A stretch of DNA of 64,000 nucleotides from Moniliella sp. 'wahieum' (Eukaryota; Basidiomycota; Moniliellomycetes; Moniliellales; Moniliellaceae): NCBI GenBank assembly GCA_003971905.1, contig RSEE01000057.1:372001-436000 (forward strand), given 5' to 3'. Every line of letters begins with the position of its first letter. Within the stretch, counting starts at the first letter, position 1. A program made the position numbers and the translations under genes. Shown piece after piece: positions 32,564 through 45,781 of this stretch. The notes beneath the pieces were generated by a model that searched no databases, had not been told where the DNA came from, and worked only from the letters and a program-made list of their open reading frames with translations.

Positions 32564-35356
32564 TTACAGCTTCAGCTGCCCACCCTGGGCTGGTGGTGGT
32601 GCCTTGGCCCGCTCCAGCATACCACGCTTCCGGACCATCGTGTTCCGCTGTCCATCGGCTCCGACCAGGGACACCCCCGGTTGTGTAGCCAACGCCTGGA
32701 GCGCCGCCTGCTTCTCTGCGCGCGCACCTCCCGTCTTGGGTTTGATCGTGGGTGTCGGACCAGAAGGGCCATGGTTGCGAGCGCGCTTGAGCCGGAGGAG
32801 GCGAGTGTGCTCTTGTTTTTTCTTGCGATGTGAGCTCGTCGCGGGCTCCGGCGAAGGAGCGTGATACCCGAGCGCCCTGTGACCCCGGACCTGCTGTAAC
32901 CCCAGTCCGGGAAGACGGGTCGTACACCTCGCGTGGTGCCTGTTGGGTAGCCTGGCTGGACGTGGCGAGCATAGGCAACGCTTGTTCCGATGCCATTGCC
33001 GCCACCCCACCCGTGGGTGCAGCGGTAATTTGCCCAGCATGCACATCGGCCGGACGAGGGGTGTAGTGGGCATTGGACAGACGATCGAGTTGGTGGAACA
33101 CATTCTCCGCCAGCGTCGTCAGTTGGGCATGCTCGGCGGCCAGCTTGCTATCTGCCTCAGATGTTGGCGCCCCGCCCGTCTGCGCTTGCGTGTACTCTTG
33201 CTCGTACAGCTCGGCTAGGGACTGCTGGGACTTTTGGTCTGAGCGACGCAAGCTTGGAAGGCAGGAACTCCTTCTCGCTCAAAGCCAAGCGGCGCGGCAC
33301 ATCGTCAAATTCACCGGCAAGGATGCGGCGCTTGATTAATGCTTCCACCTCTTCGTTCTCCTCAGCCGTCGCCAAAGGAGCTGACTTGAGGGCATGGACA
33401 AAGTCCATATCCATGTCCAGCGCTGCATCCTTGGCCCGCGACGAGCCCGACGCTTCCCCTTCAACTCCCACTCCTTTGCCCCCACATTTTCTGCTTCCAA
33501 CGCAGCAATCTCGGCTTCCAGCGCCGCTTGTCGTTTTTCGTGCGTGGACAGCCCATCTGCAACATCGTTCTCCGCATCTTCCTCGGCAAACAAATCTGGG
33601 CCACGCGCCGCGCCGTGCCCTCCACAGAGCCCTCGTCCTCATCTGAAGAACTCTCCTCCTCTTCTTGGTGACCCGGCGCATCCAGACTCATCTCTTCTCC
33701 CCTCAAAATAGGAGGGCTGGTAGAAGTAGATGCCATCTGATTTTGTCTTGTCCGTCTCCATGTTCCTCCTCCTCATCGTCCTCCTCCTCCTCACCGTCTC
33801 CATCTTCGTCTTCGTCTTCGTCCTCCGCTTCGTCGTCCCCGTCCGAATAAATACCCATGCCATTTTCACCCAATGAAGCAAGTAAGGGAAGCCCTGGGGT
33901 TCGCGCATACCAGGGGCACGCTTGATCCGACGCACCTGAACTTGGTCTGAGAAGCGAATTCGGCCTCGGCCAGCACTAGTCGATGGGGTCCCATTGCAGG
34001 CGGAGGAATGTGGTTGCCCTGAGCCGCCGACGTGGACTTGCGCCAGTGGAGCGTCCGGTCGTAGTAGGGGTGCAAAGAATTGATCGTACATAAGATTGCC
34101 ATCCTCCTCTTCCCCCTCCACGTCTGAGACCCAGGTGGAAGGGTCAGCGAACATGTCCACGTCCGCTTCAGGTTCTTTCGCCTCGCGCAATTGTGTCCCG
34201 TTGGAAGGCAGCCAAGTTGAAAAATCCATCATCTAGGCTGACGAGGGTGCAGGCGTGGCAGGCTCAGCGTCTTGTGGTACATCCTCCATTTCCTCCGCCT
34301 CGTTATCCGAGTCAGAGCTCGAGTCCAATTCAGAAGCGACACCGAACATATCCTTTCTCGCAGTTGCTTCTCTTCGTCCTGGAGAGGCTCAAAAGTCACC
34401 CGGCTAGCTCCTCATCATCCGACAAGTCAGATGCGCCTGGGAAACCCTCGTCTCCTCCTCCTCAGGGCCATAGAACTCATCGTCAGACAAATCCTCAAGC
34501 TCAGCATCTTCGAATTCGCCTCTTCGTTATTGTGCGGTGCACCCGACGACTCAATCGTAACACCATGCTTGCACAATTCGGCGCGCACCTTCAAGATTTC
34601 GTGCGGGGAAAACCCGATCGCCTTAAGTTCTGCATCGGTCATGGCCGCCAGCCGAGCCAAATCTTCGTCCGTTGGTTGCTCCTCGCTGCTGTCGTACTCT
34701 TCTTCATCCTCGTATTCAGCTTCGGCAGTGGCCATCGCGCATCGGCTTCGTCCCCCTCCTCTTCCTTTTGTTCCGCTGGACTGCCTGTTCACAAACCCCA
34801 TCCAGGCCGGCATGGCGGAGCTCGAGCTGGGCCCACAGTTGTGCTGCCTCCACAGTCTCGGCGGTCGCGCCAGCCTCAGCAGGAGGAGGTGGAGGGACAT
34901 AAAGTAGTTAGGGGCGTTGGCGGAGGCAAGAGATCAGGGATCGCTTCGGACTCGGACCCGGACCCGGACTCGGACTCGGACTCAGGATGGAGGGGCCGCT
35001 TTCGCTTGTTGGTAGTGCGGATTGTGGAGGGGTGGAGCGTCCTGCTGCGGCAAGAGGTAGGCATGGATGGCAGGACGAGCCTCCGACTCGGTGCGACACC
35101 GGCATCAAAGGGCTTTGACCGCATCACGGGTTTGGACATGGAGCCAGTGCTGGTGCTCAGCCCATGCGCTGATGGGCTAGGGTGGTGGGAGTAGCGGGCT
35201 CTGCCACTGAGGATGGCACGGAGGCACTGCTAGAGGAAGGAGCAAAGGGCAGACCGGCCAGGGCGGTGGGCAGGCTGGCGAGGAGCTGCGGATGGGCGGC
35301 GACGCGGTCGCCCAGCTCGACGAGCCAGGCGGGGGAATGGGATCGGCGGGGGGCAT
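32564..35356 (-). CDS. MPP10: U3 small nucleolar ribonucleoprotein MPP10
   Basis: Nucleolar component of the small-subunit processome, needed for U3-dependent cleavage of pre-18S rRNA. From the N-terminus, WLVELGDRVAAHPQLLASLP (about 35300) is followed by a Ser/Glu-rich stretch. AAQLWAQLELR (about 34830) matches the Mpp10 'VW.QLEL' motif. An acidic region is followed by MYDQFFAPLL and GRIRFSDQVQVRRIK (about 34000), another long D/E run and AALEAEIAALEAENVGAKEWELKGEA. DMDMDFVHALKSAP and ALIKRRILAGEFDDVPRR follow, then QKSQQSLAELYEQEY (about 33240) and a basic tail HRKKKQEHTRLLRLKRARN, stop 32564. The order and motifs are those of the family. At least five frame changes occur. The start at 35356 is the best Met before the first conserved block. 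It diverges from the sorting nexin gene. Confidence 0.9.
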
Positions 35357-36032
35357 GCGATGCTGGGGCAGTAAGGTGGAGGTGCGCAGGTGGTCCTCAC
35401 TGCTCGTTCACACCGTCGCGGCCGTTCGTGGCGATGATGATGATGATGGCGGGGGCAGAACAAAAAAATGGGCAAAAAATTAGCGCCCCCTCGCGCCACA
35501 CGACTGCGCCTCACTGCCCCCGAGCCTGGGTGGCGGAAGTCCCATTCCGCCTCGAGGGCGCCTAGACACTGGCCCCCTGGCGGTGGCCCTCCTGTGGGTG
35601 GGGGCACAGCATTCAGGATTCAGAGGGCAATGCGAAACACGCTAGGGCAGGGCGCCGTTGCCGCCGGGGTGGAAGGGGAGAGGTGATGGTGGAGGGCGTG
35701 GTGGAGGTGGTGGAGGTGGTGGTGGTAGCGGGACGGCTGAGGACAGGGAGAGGCGGCTGCAGCACATACCAGCTGTGCCCCCACATGGCCTGCCCTGCGC
35801 CCCAAGCCCTCCCAAGCCTCCGAGCAACCGCCTGGATGCCGATCATCGATCATCGACATTGGCTCGAGCTCAGCACCATCGACCACCGATGATCATCGAC
35901 CATCGGGCCACAATTGCATACGTACGAAATGCTGCAAGCGGCACATTGAAATGTTCATGGCGGTGGCAGTGTTGAAGCTTGCAGGGAGGCGCAGTCCCTG
36001 AACTAGTCGAGTCGCTAGCTAGTCGCTGCTGC
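35357..36032. promoter_or_regulatory. Divergent promoter region between MPP10 and sorting nexin genes
   Basis: About 0.7 kb separates the two divergent genes. It contains a G-rich GGTGGTGGA-type repeat (about 35685-35735) and several GATCATCGA words (35850-35910). Any N-terminal exon of the sorting nexin should also be here, but none could be identified. Confidence 0.4.
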
Positions 36033-37012
36033 CAGAGGTCGGCGGTCCGCAGACGGCGGGGCCCATACCGGCCCAGACCGTCTGTCTACCCGGGGCGCAC
36101 ACGCACCGACTTGGAGCGGTTTCGTTTCCTGCAATTCTCCATCTTGCGACGGTACTGCGGTTTCCGTTGGCTCCACGCCGTCTTCATCCACAACCGCCCA
36201 ATTGTCTATCTCGCGTCCGTCCTGGAGAAGGTCATGGTGGGCCGTCTCAACCCGATGCTGGTCGAGTGCAAGCGGATGGGGCTTGGAACTGTGCATTCAA
36301 GACTGCCAGTCACTCCGAGCACCCTCTTCAAGCCAGTTCAAATTCTGAGCAAGCAACGCCTGCTCCGGGCTAAGGCTGAGCAGGACATGGCCGAGCAGTT
36401 TGCTGCCCTCCTGTCAGCTTGTTATCAAGGGCGGCCTGCGCCTGCCTCGCAGGTGTGGGGGAAGCGAAAGCTCTGGCAGCACAATGCGGGGAGGAGCAAA
36501 CCGAAGTGGACGTCCATGACCTGGACTCAATCGTGTACGAGTACAAGAGGACGGTGGGCAGTGTGTGCAAGGCGTGCCAAACGCGCCAGGATGTTTGGCG
36601 CGGGGCTGCCGATGAGCTGAGCAAGGCGCTGGCCAAACACGGTCGGATACGGGACCAAGGACACATAGGGTCCATAAGGACTTGGTCGAGCGCGAGGCTG
36701 AGGTTATGCAGGGCCGCCATAACCGTTTTGATGTCATATCTCCAGCCTTTGCCAGCGGGAGATGTGGCCAACTTTGACCACGAATACACCAAGGATATCC
36801 ACTCTGCTTGGGACCTTTGGATTCTGGGCCTGATTCGCTCCAACAGGGAATGGCCCGCGAGTGGAAAGGGTATATGCTGCGCTTGTCGCTCGACAGATCA
36901 AGTACCTTCACGACCTCTGCCCCAGGGCGCGGATATTTGCCACTACGATCCCTGTGGCTGTGCTCCACCTCCATCCAGTGGGCGGCCGCTGTCGCTCCTA
37001 GTACCAAGGTAA
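36033..37012 (+). CDS. Sorting nexin with PX and BAR domains (Vps5/SNX1-like)
   Basis: Endosomal protein that binds phosphatidylinositol 3-phosphate through PX and curves membranes through BAR, usually in retromer-type sorting. PX signature from about 36040: VGGPQTAGPIPAQTV, RTRTDLERF, FSILRRY.GFRWL, EKVMVGRLNPMLVECKR and GLELCIQ, matching the Vps5/SNX1 order. BAR signature from about 36490: LDSIVYEYKRTVGSVCKACQ, TRQDVWRGAADELSKALAKH, then FDHEYTKDIHSAWDLWI and LIRSNREW. Frames change at about 36100, 36290, 36360, 36440 and 36650. The 5' end is uncertain: a splice acceptor-like TGCTGCCAG precedes the PX domain, so an upstream exon may exist. The 3' end may be 37012 or a little later. It could be another PX-BAR member (Vps17, Snx4/Atg24); Vps5-like fits best. 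It converges with URA2. Confidence 0.7.
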
Positions 37013-37423
37013 CGAGAGATGCGCTTTTGTCTGTTGCGACAGACCGCGTCGAACCACCCATATTATGTCCTTCATCTGTGCTGATGAAGCTGATGGTGCA
37101 TGGTGACAGGCACGGCGATGTACCAATCGCTAGTGATGGATGGATGGCTCTCTGAGTAGATGCAATGCATTAAAGTATGAGTGTTAATTAGTAGTAGCCC
37201 TCAATGGAACAAGGATCTATGAATAGCGCATTGAGAGATGTATGGACACCATCATTTCCCTGAGCGCACCACACCCAAGCGAAACTATCGAAACCGGTAA
37301 GAGAACAAGAGGCAAAGAGACATGACCAAGAGACCGGGAGCAAATGGCCTGAGACGGGGGCGGATTCAAGCCTCGGGCGCCCCCTCGACCTCGACATGAC
37401 TTCCGTATCGGCCCTCACCGCTT
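37013..37423. other. Convergent intergenic region
   Basis: This lies between the 3' ends of the sorting nexin (+) and URA2 (-) genes. No feature other than probable 3' untranslated sequence. Confidence 0.45.
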
Positions 37424-40400
37424 TTAATTAGCATGGTACATGACGAGGGCGAGAAGCGCCGAGCGGATCCAAACGCCGTTCTTGACCTGGCGCCAGTAGG
37501 CCGCGTGTTCCGACAAGTCCACCTCCTCTGCCAACTCGTTAACACGGGGCAGCGGGTGCAGGACAATCATACTGGGCTTGGCACGGGTCAGGACATCATT
37601 GTTGACCACGTAGGCATCCTTGACAGCCTCGTACTCGGCCGGGTTGGTGAAGCGCTCCTTCTGCACCCGGGTGACATACAGCACATCCGTGGTCGGCAGT
37701 ACCTCCTGGAGATCCGTCGTCTCGTATTGCGCTACCCCACGCCGTGCTGCCTCTGCCTTCACCTCCCGCGGCATAGACAGCGCCACAGGCGAAACATAGT
37801 TGAGAGTCACACCGTACAGCGCCAGGAGGCGCACCAGGCTGTGTGTCGTCCGTCCATTCTTGAGGTCGCCCAGCAACGTGACCGTCAACCCGCTAACAGT
37901 ACCGAGCTCTTCGCGAATGGTAAAGACGTCCAGCAGCGCCTGAGTTGGGTGCTCTCCAACACCATCGCCGGCGTTGATGATGGGCACCTGCGAGGCCCGC
38001 GCCGCCTTCTGGGCCGAGCCCACCGCAGGGTGGCGCATGACGATAGCGTCGGTGTAGGAACCGAGCGTGCGTACCGTGTCCTCCAGCGTTTCGCCTTTGG
38101 CCACGGATGAGGTTTGACTCTTGACCGGGAGCACTTGGCCACCCAGACGGTACATGGCTGCCTCGAACGAGGACGAGGTGCGGGTTGATTCTTCGTAGAA
38201 GAGCGTGCACAGCACACGGTTGCGCAGAATGTTGAGCATCCCGTTCCGCTCCACACCCATCCGAATCTCCTGGGCCACCGAGAACAAGCTGTGGAGATCG
38301 TCGCGGGTAAACTGCTTCACCGAGAGAACATGGCGGCGGTTGAACGATGGGTGCGCCAGCTGCAACGCCGAAGCCGGGCTCAACTCGCGGGCGGGCTTTA
38401 GCGCAATCGGCTGCACCAGCTCACTCGCTGTATCTAACACTGGGGGCAGCGACACCTCGCTCTCAGCAATAGACACCCGACGAACGTGACGCGTAACATT
38501 GGATGCACCAAACGAGGCCGACACGTTCTGACCCACAGGGCCATGCGACACACTCTCACCATCAACAAAGACGGTCTTGCCCTTGTTCACCACACGAGAA
38601 ACGGCACCAATGGTGGCGCGCGTTGCTAGTGGCGACCAAACCTTGCCCGCTGGAAGCGGAGCGGCACGGTCAACATCCACCTGCACTTCCGCATCCAGCG
38701 GGGCGTTGAATCCAAAGATGTCGCGCGGGGCCTTGAAGAGCTTGTCGAAATGTCTTCCAGACGCAGGCGTTTCTGGTTGACTGCGTCGAGGAGAGAGAAG
38801 ATGCATACTCTCACGACACCCGACGGGCCGAGACGGAGTGGCCAAGATGGACACCCATAAAGTAGGGCAAGCTACCCACGGAGAGCACGTCAATGTTTGC
38901 CAGGTTCTCCACAGTGCGACCTGATCCGCCTCCGTCGGCAACACGTCGCCTTGGGGTAGCGCACGGTTGAAGAACAAAGCATAGATAGGGACGTCCACTG
39001 TCACCTTGAGCCCCTTGTTCTTGGCGGGAGTGTGATGAGGTTCAGGTGGCCGGATCAGTCAAGCCGGTAACGTGGATGGCACGTGCTGCAAGCTGGCCAA
39101 GAGAAGGATCGAGGCCAAGTCGTTGCCCTTGGCGCTCGTCACCAGAAGACGGTTCGTAGGCCACTCGGAAACATTGCTGCCACCGTAGCCAGTGGGATGG
39201 CCTCTCCGTTCGGATAAGAGGTCACAACGCACAGAGTGCGGGTACGCTCCGACAGTGCCGCCACTTCGTCTGGTTGGGCCGTGGCGGGCACGGCAAGCGC
39301 CAGCGACACATCGCAATAGCCGCTCCGGCCAACTTGCCCTCAATGATCGATAGAGTGTGCTCGTCTTGGATCGAGGTGGTGGTACCCAAGGCGAAAGGTG
39401 AACCGTGGTAAACCCGGCAGAGAGCGAGGCCTTGGTCAACTCAGCCAGCTCACGAGCGCCCCTTGGGGTCGGCAACGTCGGGTAGGAAGGCTCCAACATT
39501 GAACAAACCAGGGAACGTGTGGGTTTGGTGCGACGTTTTGAAGTCGATGCTCGAGATGGGGAAGTCCGAGCCAGCACGGCGGTAACGCGCCAGAGCTTCA
39601 ATGTAGAGTTGGCGTTCTTGACGTTGGTGATAAGCGGAATAGACCGGTCAATTGCCAGGCGACGGGCTTTGTACCCAATCGAAGTGAACGTAGGAGGACG
39701 ACGGTATTGTTCTTACTGGGAGCGAGATGAAGAGAGAAGAGACGCCTTGCGACAAGTGCGAAAGCACGAGTAGTTCGACATCTTGTTGTCGTCTCCTTCC
39801 AGTCCTTATCCTCGGGCAAGGCCTCGAGCTGGATGATGGGGATACCTTGCTCAGAGTAGAAGTCGGCTGTACCACTCGAGCCGTAGAGAGTGTAGCCCAG
39901 CTGGTGCAGCGTCCGTACGGACTGGACCAGCTCCTGCTTCTCGCTGAAAGATCCCACCGACAAGAGGACATTCTTTGTCGGTAATTTGAGGCCCGATGCG
40001 ATCATGCCCTTCAGGTACGCCTCGTACTTGTCGTGGCCGAAACAAGCAACCTCACCCGTTGAGGCCATCTCCACACCCAAGATCGGGTCGGCACCAGCCA
40101 AACGGCTGAACGAAAACTGCGGCACCTTGACACCCACGTACTCTTTAGGTAGGGTGATCTTGGGATACGGCTCAATGGGCAAGCCCAGCATCACTTCCGT
40201 GGCCATCTCGATCGCGTCGACACCTGTGACCTTGGAGACGAAGGGAAGGAGCGGGCAGCACGGACATTGCACTCATCACCTTAATCTCGTTGTTCTTAGC
40301 AATGAACTGGATGTTAAAGGGTCCTGTGACGTGGAGCGATTCGCAATCTTAGCCGTCGCCGCAGTGATGCGCCGCACCGTCTCAGGATCAAGATCCTGAG

Positions 40401-43400
40401 GAGGGAGGATAAGAGTAGCGTCGCCCGAGTGCACACCAGCATTTTCGACGTGCTCCGAGATGTAGTGCATGACCAGCTTGCCATCGCGAGCGACGGCATC
40501 CATCTCAATCTCCTTGGCACCCTCAAGGTACTTGGAAATGACGACCGGATGTTCTCGGTTAACGGCGGCGGCTTGGGAGAGGTAAGAGCTAAGGTCATCC
40601 GAAGAGTAAACCACGTTCATCGCTGCCCCAGACAGGACATATGACGGGCGGACCAAAACGGGATAGCCGAAGCGCTCACATGCAGAGTAGGCGTCATCGT
40701 ACGACGTGAGTTCCTTCCACATCGGCTGGTCCACACCAAGTTTGTCGAGCATACGCGAGAATTTGTACCGGTTCTCAGCCATGTCAATGTTCTCAGGCGA
40801 AGTGCCGAGCACCTTGACGTCTTGACGATGCAGGGGGAGCGCGATGTTGTTAGGGACCTGTCCGCCCATGGAGATAATCACGCCGCTCGACTGCTCAAGA
40901 TCATAGATGTCCAAGACCGTCTCGAGACTAATCTCGTCGAAATACAAGCGGTCCGCCTCGTCATAGTCTGTTGACACCGTCTCAGGATTGTAGTTGATCA
41001 TGACAGTCTTGTACCCGCCGCGTAGTGCGAACAGCACGCACAGCGCACCAGTCAAACTCAACACTGGAACCGATCCGGTATACACCGGAGCCAAGCACAA
41101 TGATCCCTTTGTCGTTGAAGTCCACATCGTGCTCGGTGGCATGATAGGTGGTGTAGAGGTAATTGGTATATGCCGGAAATTCGGCAGCGACTGTGTCGAT
41201 CTGTTTAACGAAGGGCATGATCCCCGTCTCCTTACGAACGCGGCGGACTGCAAGCTCAGTGCTGCCCATGCACTTAGCAAGCAGCTTGTCAGAAAAGCCG
41301 AGCTGCTTACCCGCCCGCAACTGGTCAGGGCTGAGCTGCGACAGTGTCTGCTTTGTGAACCATTGAGCAGCCTTAGTAATGCGCTCAAGCTTGTGAAGGA
41401 ACCAACGGTCAATCGAAGTGGCATCGTGAATCTTGTCAACCGAGTAGCCCTTGCCAAAAGCGTTGGCAATCGCAAAGATGCGACGGTCCGTGGGAACAGT
41501 AAGCTCTTGATCAATCTCATCGTCCTTGACCAAGTCGTTCTAAAAGAGAATGATAGGCGGGGGAAAAGTCAGTAATCAGGCCCAAAATAGATAGGATGAA
41601 AGGCAGCGCAAGCTTGAGGGATACGTACCGTGGCAAAGCCAGGGAAGGATGGGTCGATTGAACGAATTGCACGTGAATCGCTTCTTCAAAGGTGCGACCG
41701 ATTGACATACCTCGCCAACACTTCATCGACGAGCCCAGTGTGGACGAGACGCGAACAAACTTGCGCAGATCCCAGCGAGGGAACTTGCAGACCACATAGT
41801 CAAGTGACGGCTCAAAGCACGCCGAGGTTTTTTGGGTTACTGAATTGCGGATCTCGTTGAGGGGGATATTGAGACCCAACTTGGCAGCGATAAAGGCGAG
41901 CGGGTAGCCGGTGGCCTTGGACGCCAGTGCGACGAACGTGACAGACGGGCGTTGACCTCAATAATGCAGTACTCCTTGCTGTGAGGGTTGAGCGCATACT
42001 GGATTTGCACTCACCTACCACGCCCAAGTGGCGAATAACGTTGACAGCAGTGGTACGAAGCATGTTGTAATCCTCATCAGACAACGTTTGGCTCGGCGCG
42101 ACAACGATTGAGTCGCCGGTGTGAATTCCAAGTGGGTCAAAGTTCTCCATGTTGCAGACGGTGATGCAGTTGTCCTGCGTCACGAACAACTTCGTACTCA
42201 ACCTCCTTCCACCGCGCATCGACTTCTCCACCAGTACTTGCGGAGTTGGCAAACGCAGCCGTGCAGAGCTTCTGCAGCTCATCCACATTAGAGGCAAACC
42301 CGCTACCCAACCCACCAAGGGCAAATGCCGCACGAACAATCACTGGGAAGCCAATCTGCTTGGAAGCCGCCAGAGCCTCCTCCCAAGTCGTGGCCGAGGC
42401 CGAGGGAGCAACCTTCTCGTTAATTTGGGCCAGAGCCTTAGCGAATAGGTCACGATCTTCTGTCGTGATGATCGTGTCAATCGGAGTTCCAAGAATCGTG
42501 ACCCCCAAGGCAGTAGTTCATCCTTAATGGCAATACCCACGTTGAGGGCCGTCTGTCCACCAAATGTGACCGCAATACCGTCAGGCCGCTCGTGCTTGAT
42601 GACCTTCAAGACAAATTCGGGTGTGACTGGAACGAAATAAACCTTGTCGGCCAAACCGGCACTCGTTTGGATCGTAGCAATGTTGGGGTTGATAAGGACA
42701 GTGTAGATACCCTCCTCCTTGAAAGCCTTGATCGCCTGACTGCCCGAGTAGTCAAACTCTCCAGCCTGACCAATCGACAGACCGCCAGATCCAAGCACAA
42801 GAACCTTGCGCACATTACACGAGGGTGTGCCGCTTGGTTGTCCGCTTTCTTGCCCCGACAAAGGGAACGGGGGGAAGGGTCGGGGCAGGCGTCTTGGAAG
42901 CCGCCTTGACCGCGGCACAGTCAACCACGGAGCGGATGAACACATCAAACAGGAACTCCGTGTCGCGCGGGCCAGGAGCAGACTCTGGGTGGAACTGGAC
43001 CGAAAAGAAAGGGCCTGCGATGAGTAGATACCCTCGTTGGAGCCATCATTGGCATTTTGGAAGAGCTCATGCCAGCCATGAGGAAGAGAGTCGACGTTAA
43101 CGGCGTACCCGTGGTTTTGGGAGGTAATGTAACAGCGCCCGCTCAGAACATCAGTGCAGGGGATGTTGGCACCACGGTTACCAAATTTCATCTTTTCCGT
43201 TTTCGCACCTGCAGCGAGCGAAAGAAGTTGATGGCCGAGACAAATACCGAAGATGGGCACCACATCCTCGCCTTTGCGGGCAAGGAGTTTTTCAACGGTC
43301 TTAATAGTCGCACCGCACATGGTGGGGTCACCGGGCCGTTCGAAATAAACACACCATCAAAGGGCTCAGACTCCTGTGTCGTTACATCATAGTCCCACGG

Positions 43401-44426
43401 CACCACCTTGAGCTCAACCCCACGAGAGGTGAAGCAGCGAATCTGGTTGCGCTTCATACCCACGTCAATGGCAATAATCCGAAGAGGACGGCCGGAGGGG
43501 TGCAAAAGTTGACTGATAGCCGTACCTTTGGCATCGTTGGTGGCCGTTGTAGCCAGGGTAAAAAACTGAGGCTTGGTGAGGGAGACCTTGGCCACTAAGT
43601 TGGTGGCGTTGTTGTCGGTGTAGGGAATTTGCTCAAACTCGACGCGCCAAAGAGCATCAGCGTCACCAGCGAGGCCGGTCACAGGCTTGGCAGCAGGCGT
43701 TAGCGCAGGCGAGTCGGCAGCAATGTCTGCCTTGAGGGAACGCAGCGGATCTTTGGGAGAGGACGAAAAGTTCTGCCGAGCCAGCAGTTTGCCCAGCAGC
43801 GATCCACGGTCACGGATCTTTTGTGTAATAGCACGGGTGTCGATACCATAAATAGCAGGCACACCATTCTCGGTGAGCCACTGGCCGAGGCTCGACTGGG
43901 CCAAAAAGTGGGAGAAGTCCTCGCTGTAGTAGGCCACGACAGACCAGCGACGTGAATGCGGGATGACTCGAAGGGCAAGGCAAGCAGTTTTTGCGTCGCG
44001 GCATCTACTTCCTTGCGCGAAGGGACACCGTAGTTCCCCACAAGGGGGAATGTGAGCACAAGAATCTGGCCCTCGTACGAAGGATCGGTGAGGGACTCGA
44101 CGTAACCAACCATGCCTGGCCAAATAAGAGCAATTAGTACGGGCAGCAAGCAAAGCCAGAGATCGAAAGCAAAATGATGCACATACCTGTTTGGAAGACG
44201 CACTCGCCGCTGACGCTCTTAGAGGGAGCACCAAAGCTGAAGCCTCGGAAAGCAGTGCCGTCGGCAAGCTCCAAGACCATGTCCCCAGCATCGGCCGCAT
44301 GGGGAGCGTAAGGAGCCGGACGGGTGGCAGGCGGAGCAGGCCGGCAGTGAGCGTCGCCATGGCGGGCGCCGCTGTAGTTGCCGGTGCCGGCGCGGGAGCA
44401 ACGGCAGGAAGAGTGGAGGGGCTCAT
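37424..44426 (-). CDS. URA2: Multifunctional pyrimidine synthesis protein: glutamine amidotransferase, carbamoyl-phosphate synthase, dihydroorotase-like, aspartate transcarbamylase
   Basis: Cytosolic enzyme making carbamoyl phosphate from glutamine, bicarbonate and ATP, then carbamoyl aspartate. Amidotransferase (about 44310-42880): [19 protein letters not shown], catalytic Cys in [10 protein letters not shown], His in SQNHGYAV, Glu in SNEGIYS. Synthase (42830-39650): [30 protein letters not shown]-like motifs, [22 protein letters not shown] and the second ATP-grasp [16 protein letters not shown]. The dihydroorotase-like part (39600-38650) lacks an HxH metal motif, as in fungi where it is inactive. 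Transcarbamylase (38400-37424): [30 protein letters not shown]; stop 37424. Introns at 44116-44186 and 41540-41628. Start 44426 (MSPSTLPAV). At least eight small indels break the frame, for example near 42005, 40330 and 40275. In yeast URA2 is feedback-inhibited by UTP. Confidence 0.95.
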
Positions 44427-45258
44427 GGCAAGTAGAGAGGGTAACCGGCGCGGTGGGGATGGAGGGCTTGTGAGGGGGCAACCTTCCTGGCAGGCCAAGT
44501 GTCCTACCAGGAGAGAGAGGAAAGAAGGCACGTCTCGCAACTCACTGGCTGTCCATTTATTACACGGAAAAAAACTCATCCGTCGGATGGGCAGAGCGGA
44601 ATTGGGGGAAAGCGGAGGCATGGCGCCAGTGTTCTCTTGTCCCGCCGGTCTCGCCTTGCTGCTGTGTGACGTGTGATGCATGTGATATCACATGTGACTG
44701 CCACATGTCAACCCGCCCAATGCCCCTGCGCAGGGGCAGTGTCACAGCCGAGGTGTGCTCAGCATAGCGCCAGCGTGTTGCCGCCTTTCCAACTTTAATG
44801 ACAGTAACCAACAAGAGAAGAGGAGGATCCTTTTATACACCCGCTGTGGGGTAGCAGAAACATTAGGACACGAAAGCTACTAAAGGCCCTACCTTCCTAC
44901 TTGCATTGCCACGCGCCACTCGCTACCTGTCGCCGACCGCTCGCCCCCAGCCCACTCGCTTCCCATAAACACTAGTGCAGCAAAAGTTGACATACCAATG
45001 TCATTAGTATGCGACACAAAAAGTCCCTGCCTGTTCCATATATGCCAGTCGCCCCCCACTGCCGCACCAACATCGTTCTCCGCTGACGGTACACTTTTAA
45101 TCAGCATCATCACCGCCTCCTCATAAGCGTTTGGCAGTCAGGATAGTATGTCCCGCCTGCCACCAGCATGGGCCCACAAAAGAAATGGTCATTATCATTA
45201 TACCAAAGCGATATGTGCACTGTGAGGCCCAACATCCATACGAGCGGCCCTGCCACGT
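44427..45258. promoter_or_regulatory. URA2 upstream region
   Basis: This is the spacer between mL58 (stop 45259) and URA2. An open frame extends upstream of 44426 to 44681, but its extra sequence is not conserved-looking and is taken as 5' leader. CACATGTGA-type palindromes occur at 44670-44710. No further gene was recognised. Confidence 0.4.
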
Positions 45259-45766
45259 TCACCACAGCTTCCTCCTCTCAAGACGCTCGGCGTGCTTAAT
45301 CCGCTGCGCAATCGACCATCGCTTGCGCCGTTCGTCACTGACCATGATCGCGTGCTCACGCGTACGCGGGGTGGCCGGAGCAACCATGCGAATCCACAGC
45401 GGCTTGACACTATACATACGTGCAAGGGCGTAAATGTTGTACTTGACCGGGTCCGACGTGCGCAAGCGCTGGATCGCAATGATGTCCGCAGCCGTCAACG
45501 GGGTCTGACGTGGGTTCACCGCCGGTTCCAACGGTGGGGCCACGCGTCGCGTAGGAGGTGGCAGCGGCGCATCGCACACCGAGTCATCTGTGCCAGTCCT
45601 GGCGTCCTTGCCATCCAGGATGGGCGACAGGACCATCGTCGTGCTCTCCGGCGGCTCCACCGACGGAGGTGGGCGCACCACAAACGTTCTCCTGTCGGCA
45701 GCCGGCTCCAGCCCGCTTTTTTGTCCTCTTCCAGAGGGTCGCGGCTACGCCGAACGGGGGTAACAT
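45259..45766 (-). CDS. Mitochondrial large-subunit ribosomal protein mL58 (MRPL20)
   Basis: Fungal mitochondrial ribosome component with the MRP-L20 signature. DRRTFVVRPPPSVEPPES is followed by TPLTAADIIAIQRLRTSDP and YNIYALARMYSVKPLWIRMV, then a long basic helix ERRKRWSIAQRIKHAERL ending at KLW. The start at 45766 (MLPPFGVAATLWKRTKKRAG) gives a short basic, mitochondrial-type N-terminus. It reaches the main frame only through a one-base shift near 45700. The length, about 168 residues, suits the family. The start is only 15 bp after the stop assigned to the upstream sulfide:quinone oxidoreductase gene on the same strand, an unusually tight spacing for this region. Confidence 0.85.
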
Positions 45767-45781
45767 GCGAATGACGCCCTG

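Noticed and set aside
36414-37061. Minus-strand frames of 150-215 codons
   Set aside because: The plus strand here carries PX and BAR motifs; the minus frames show no domain.
44427-44681. N-terminal extension of URA2 to Met 44681
   Set aside because: The extra 85 codons are not conserved-looking and the Met at 44426 directly precedes the family N-terminal region; treated as leader.
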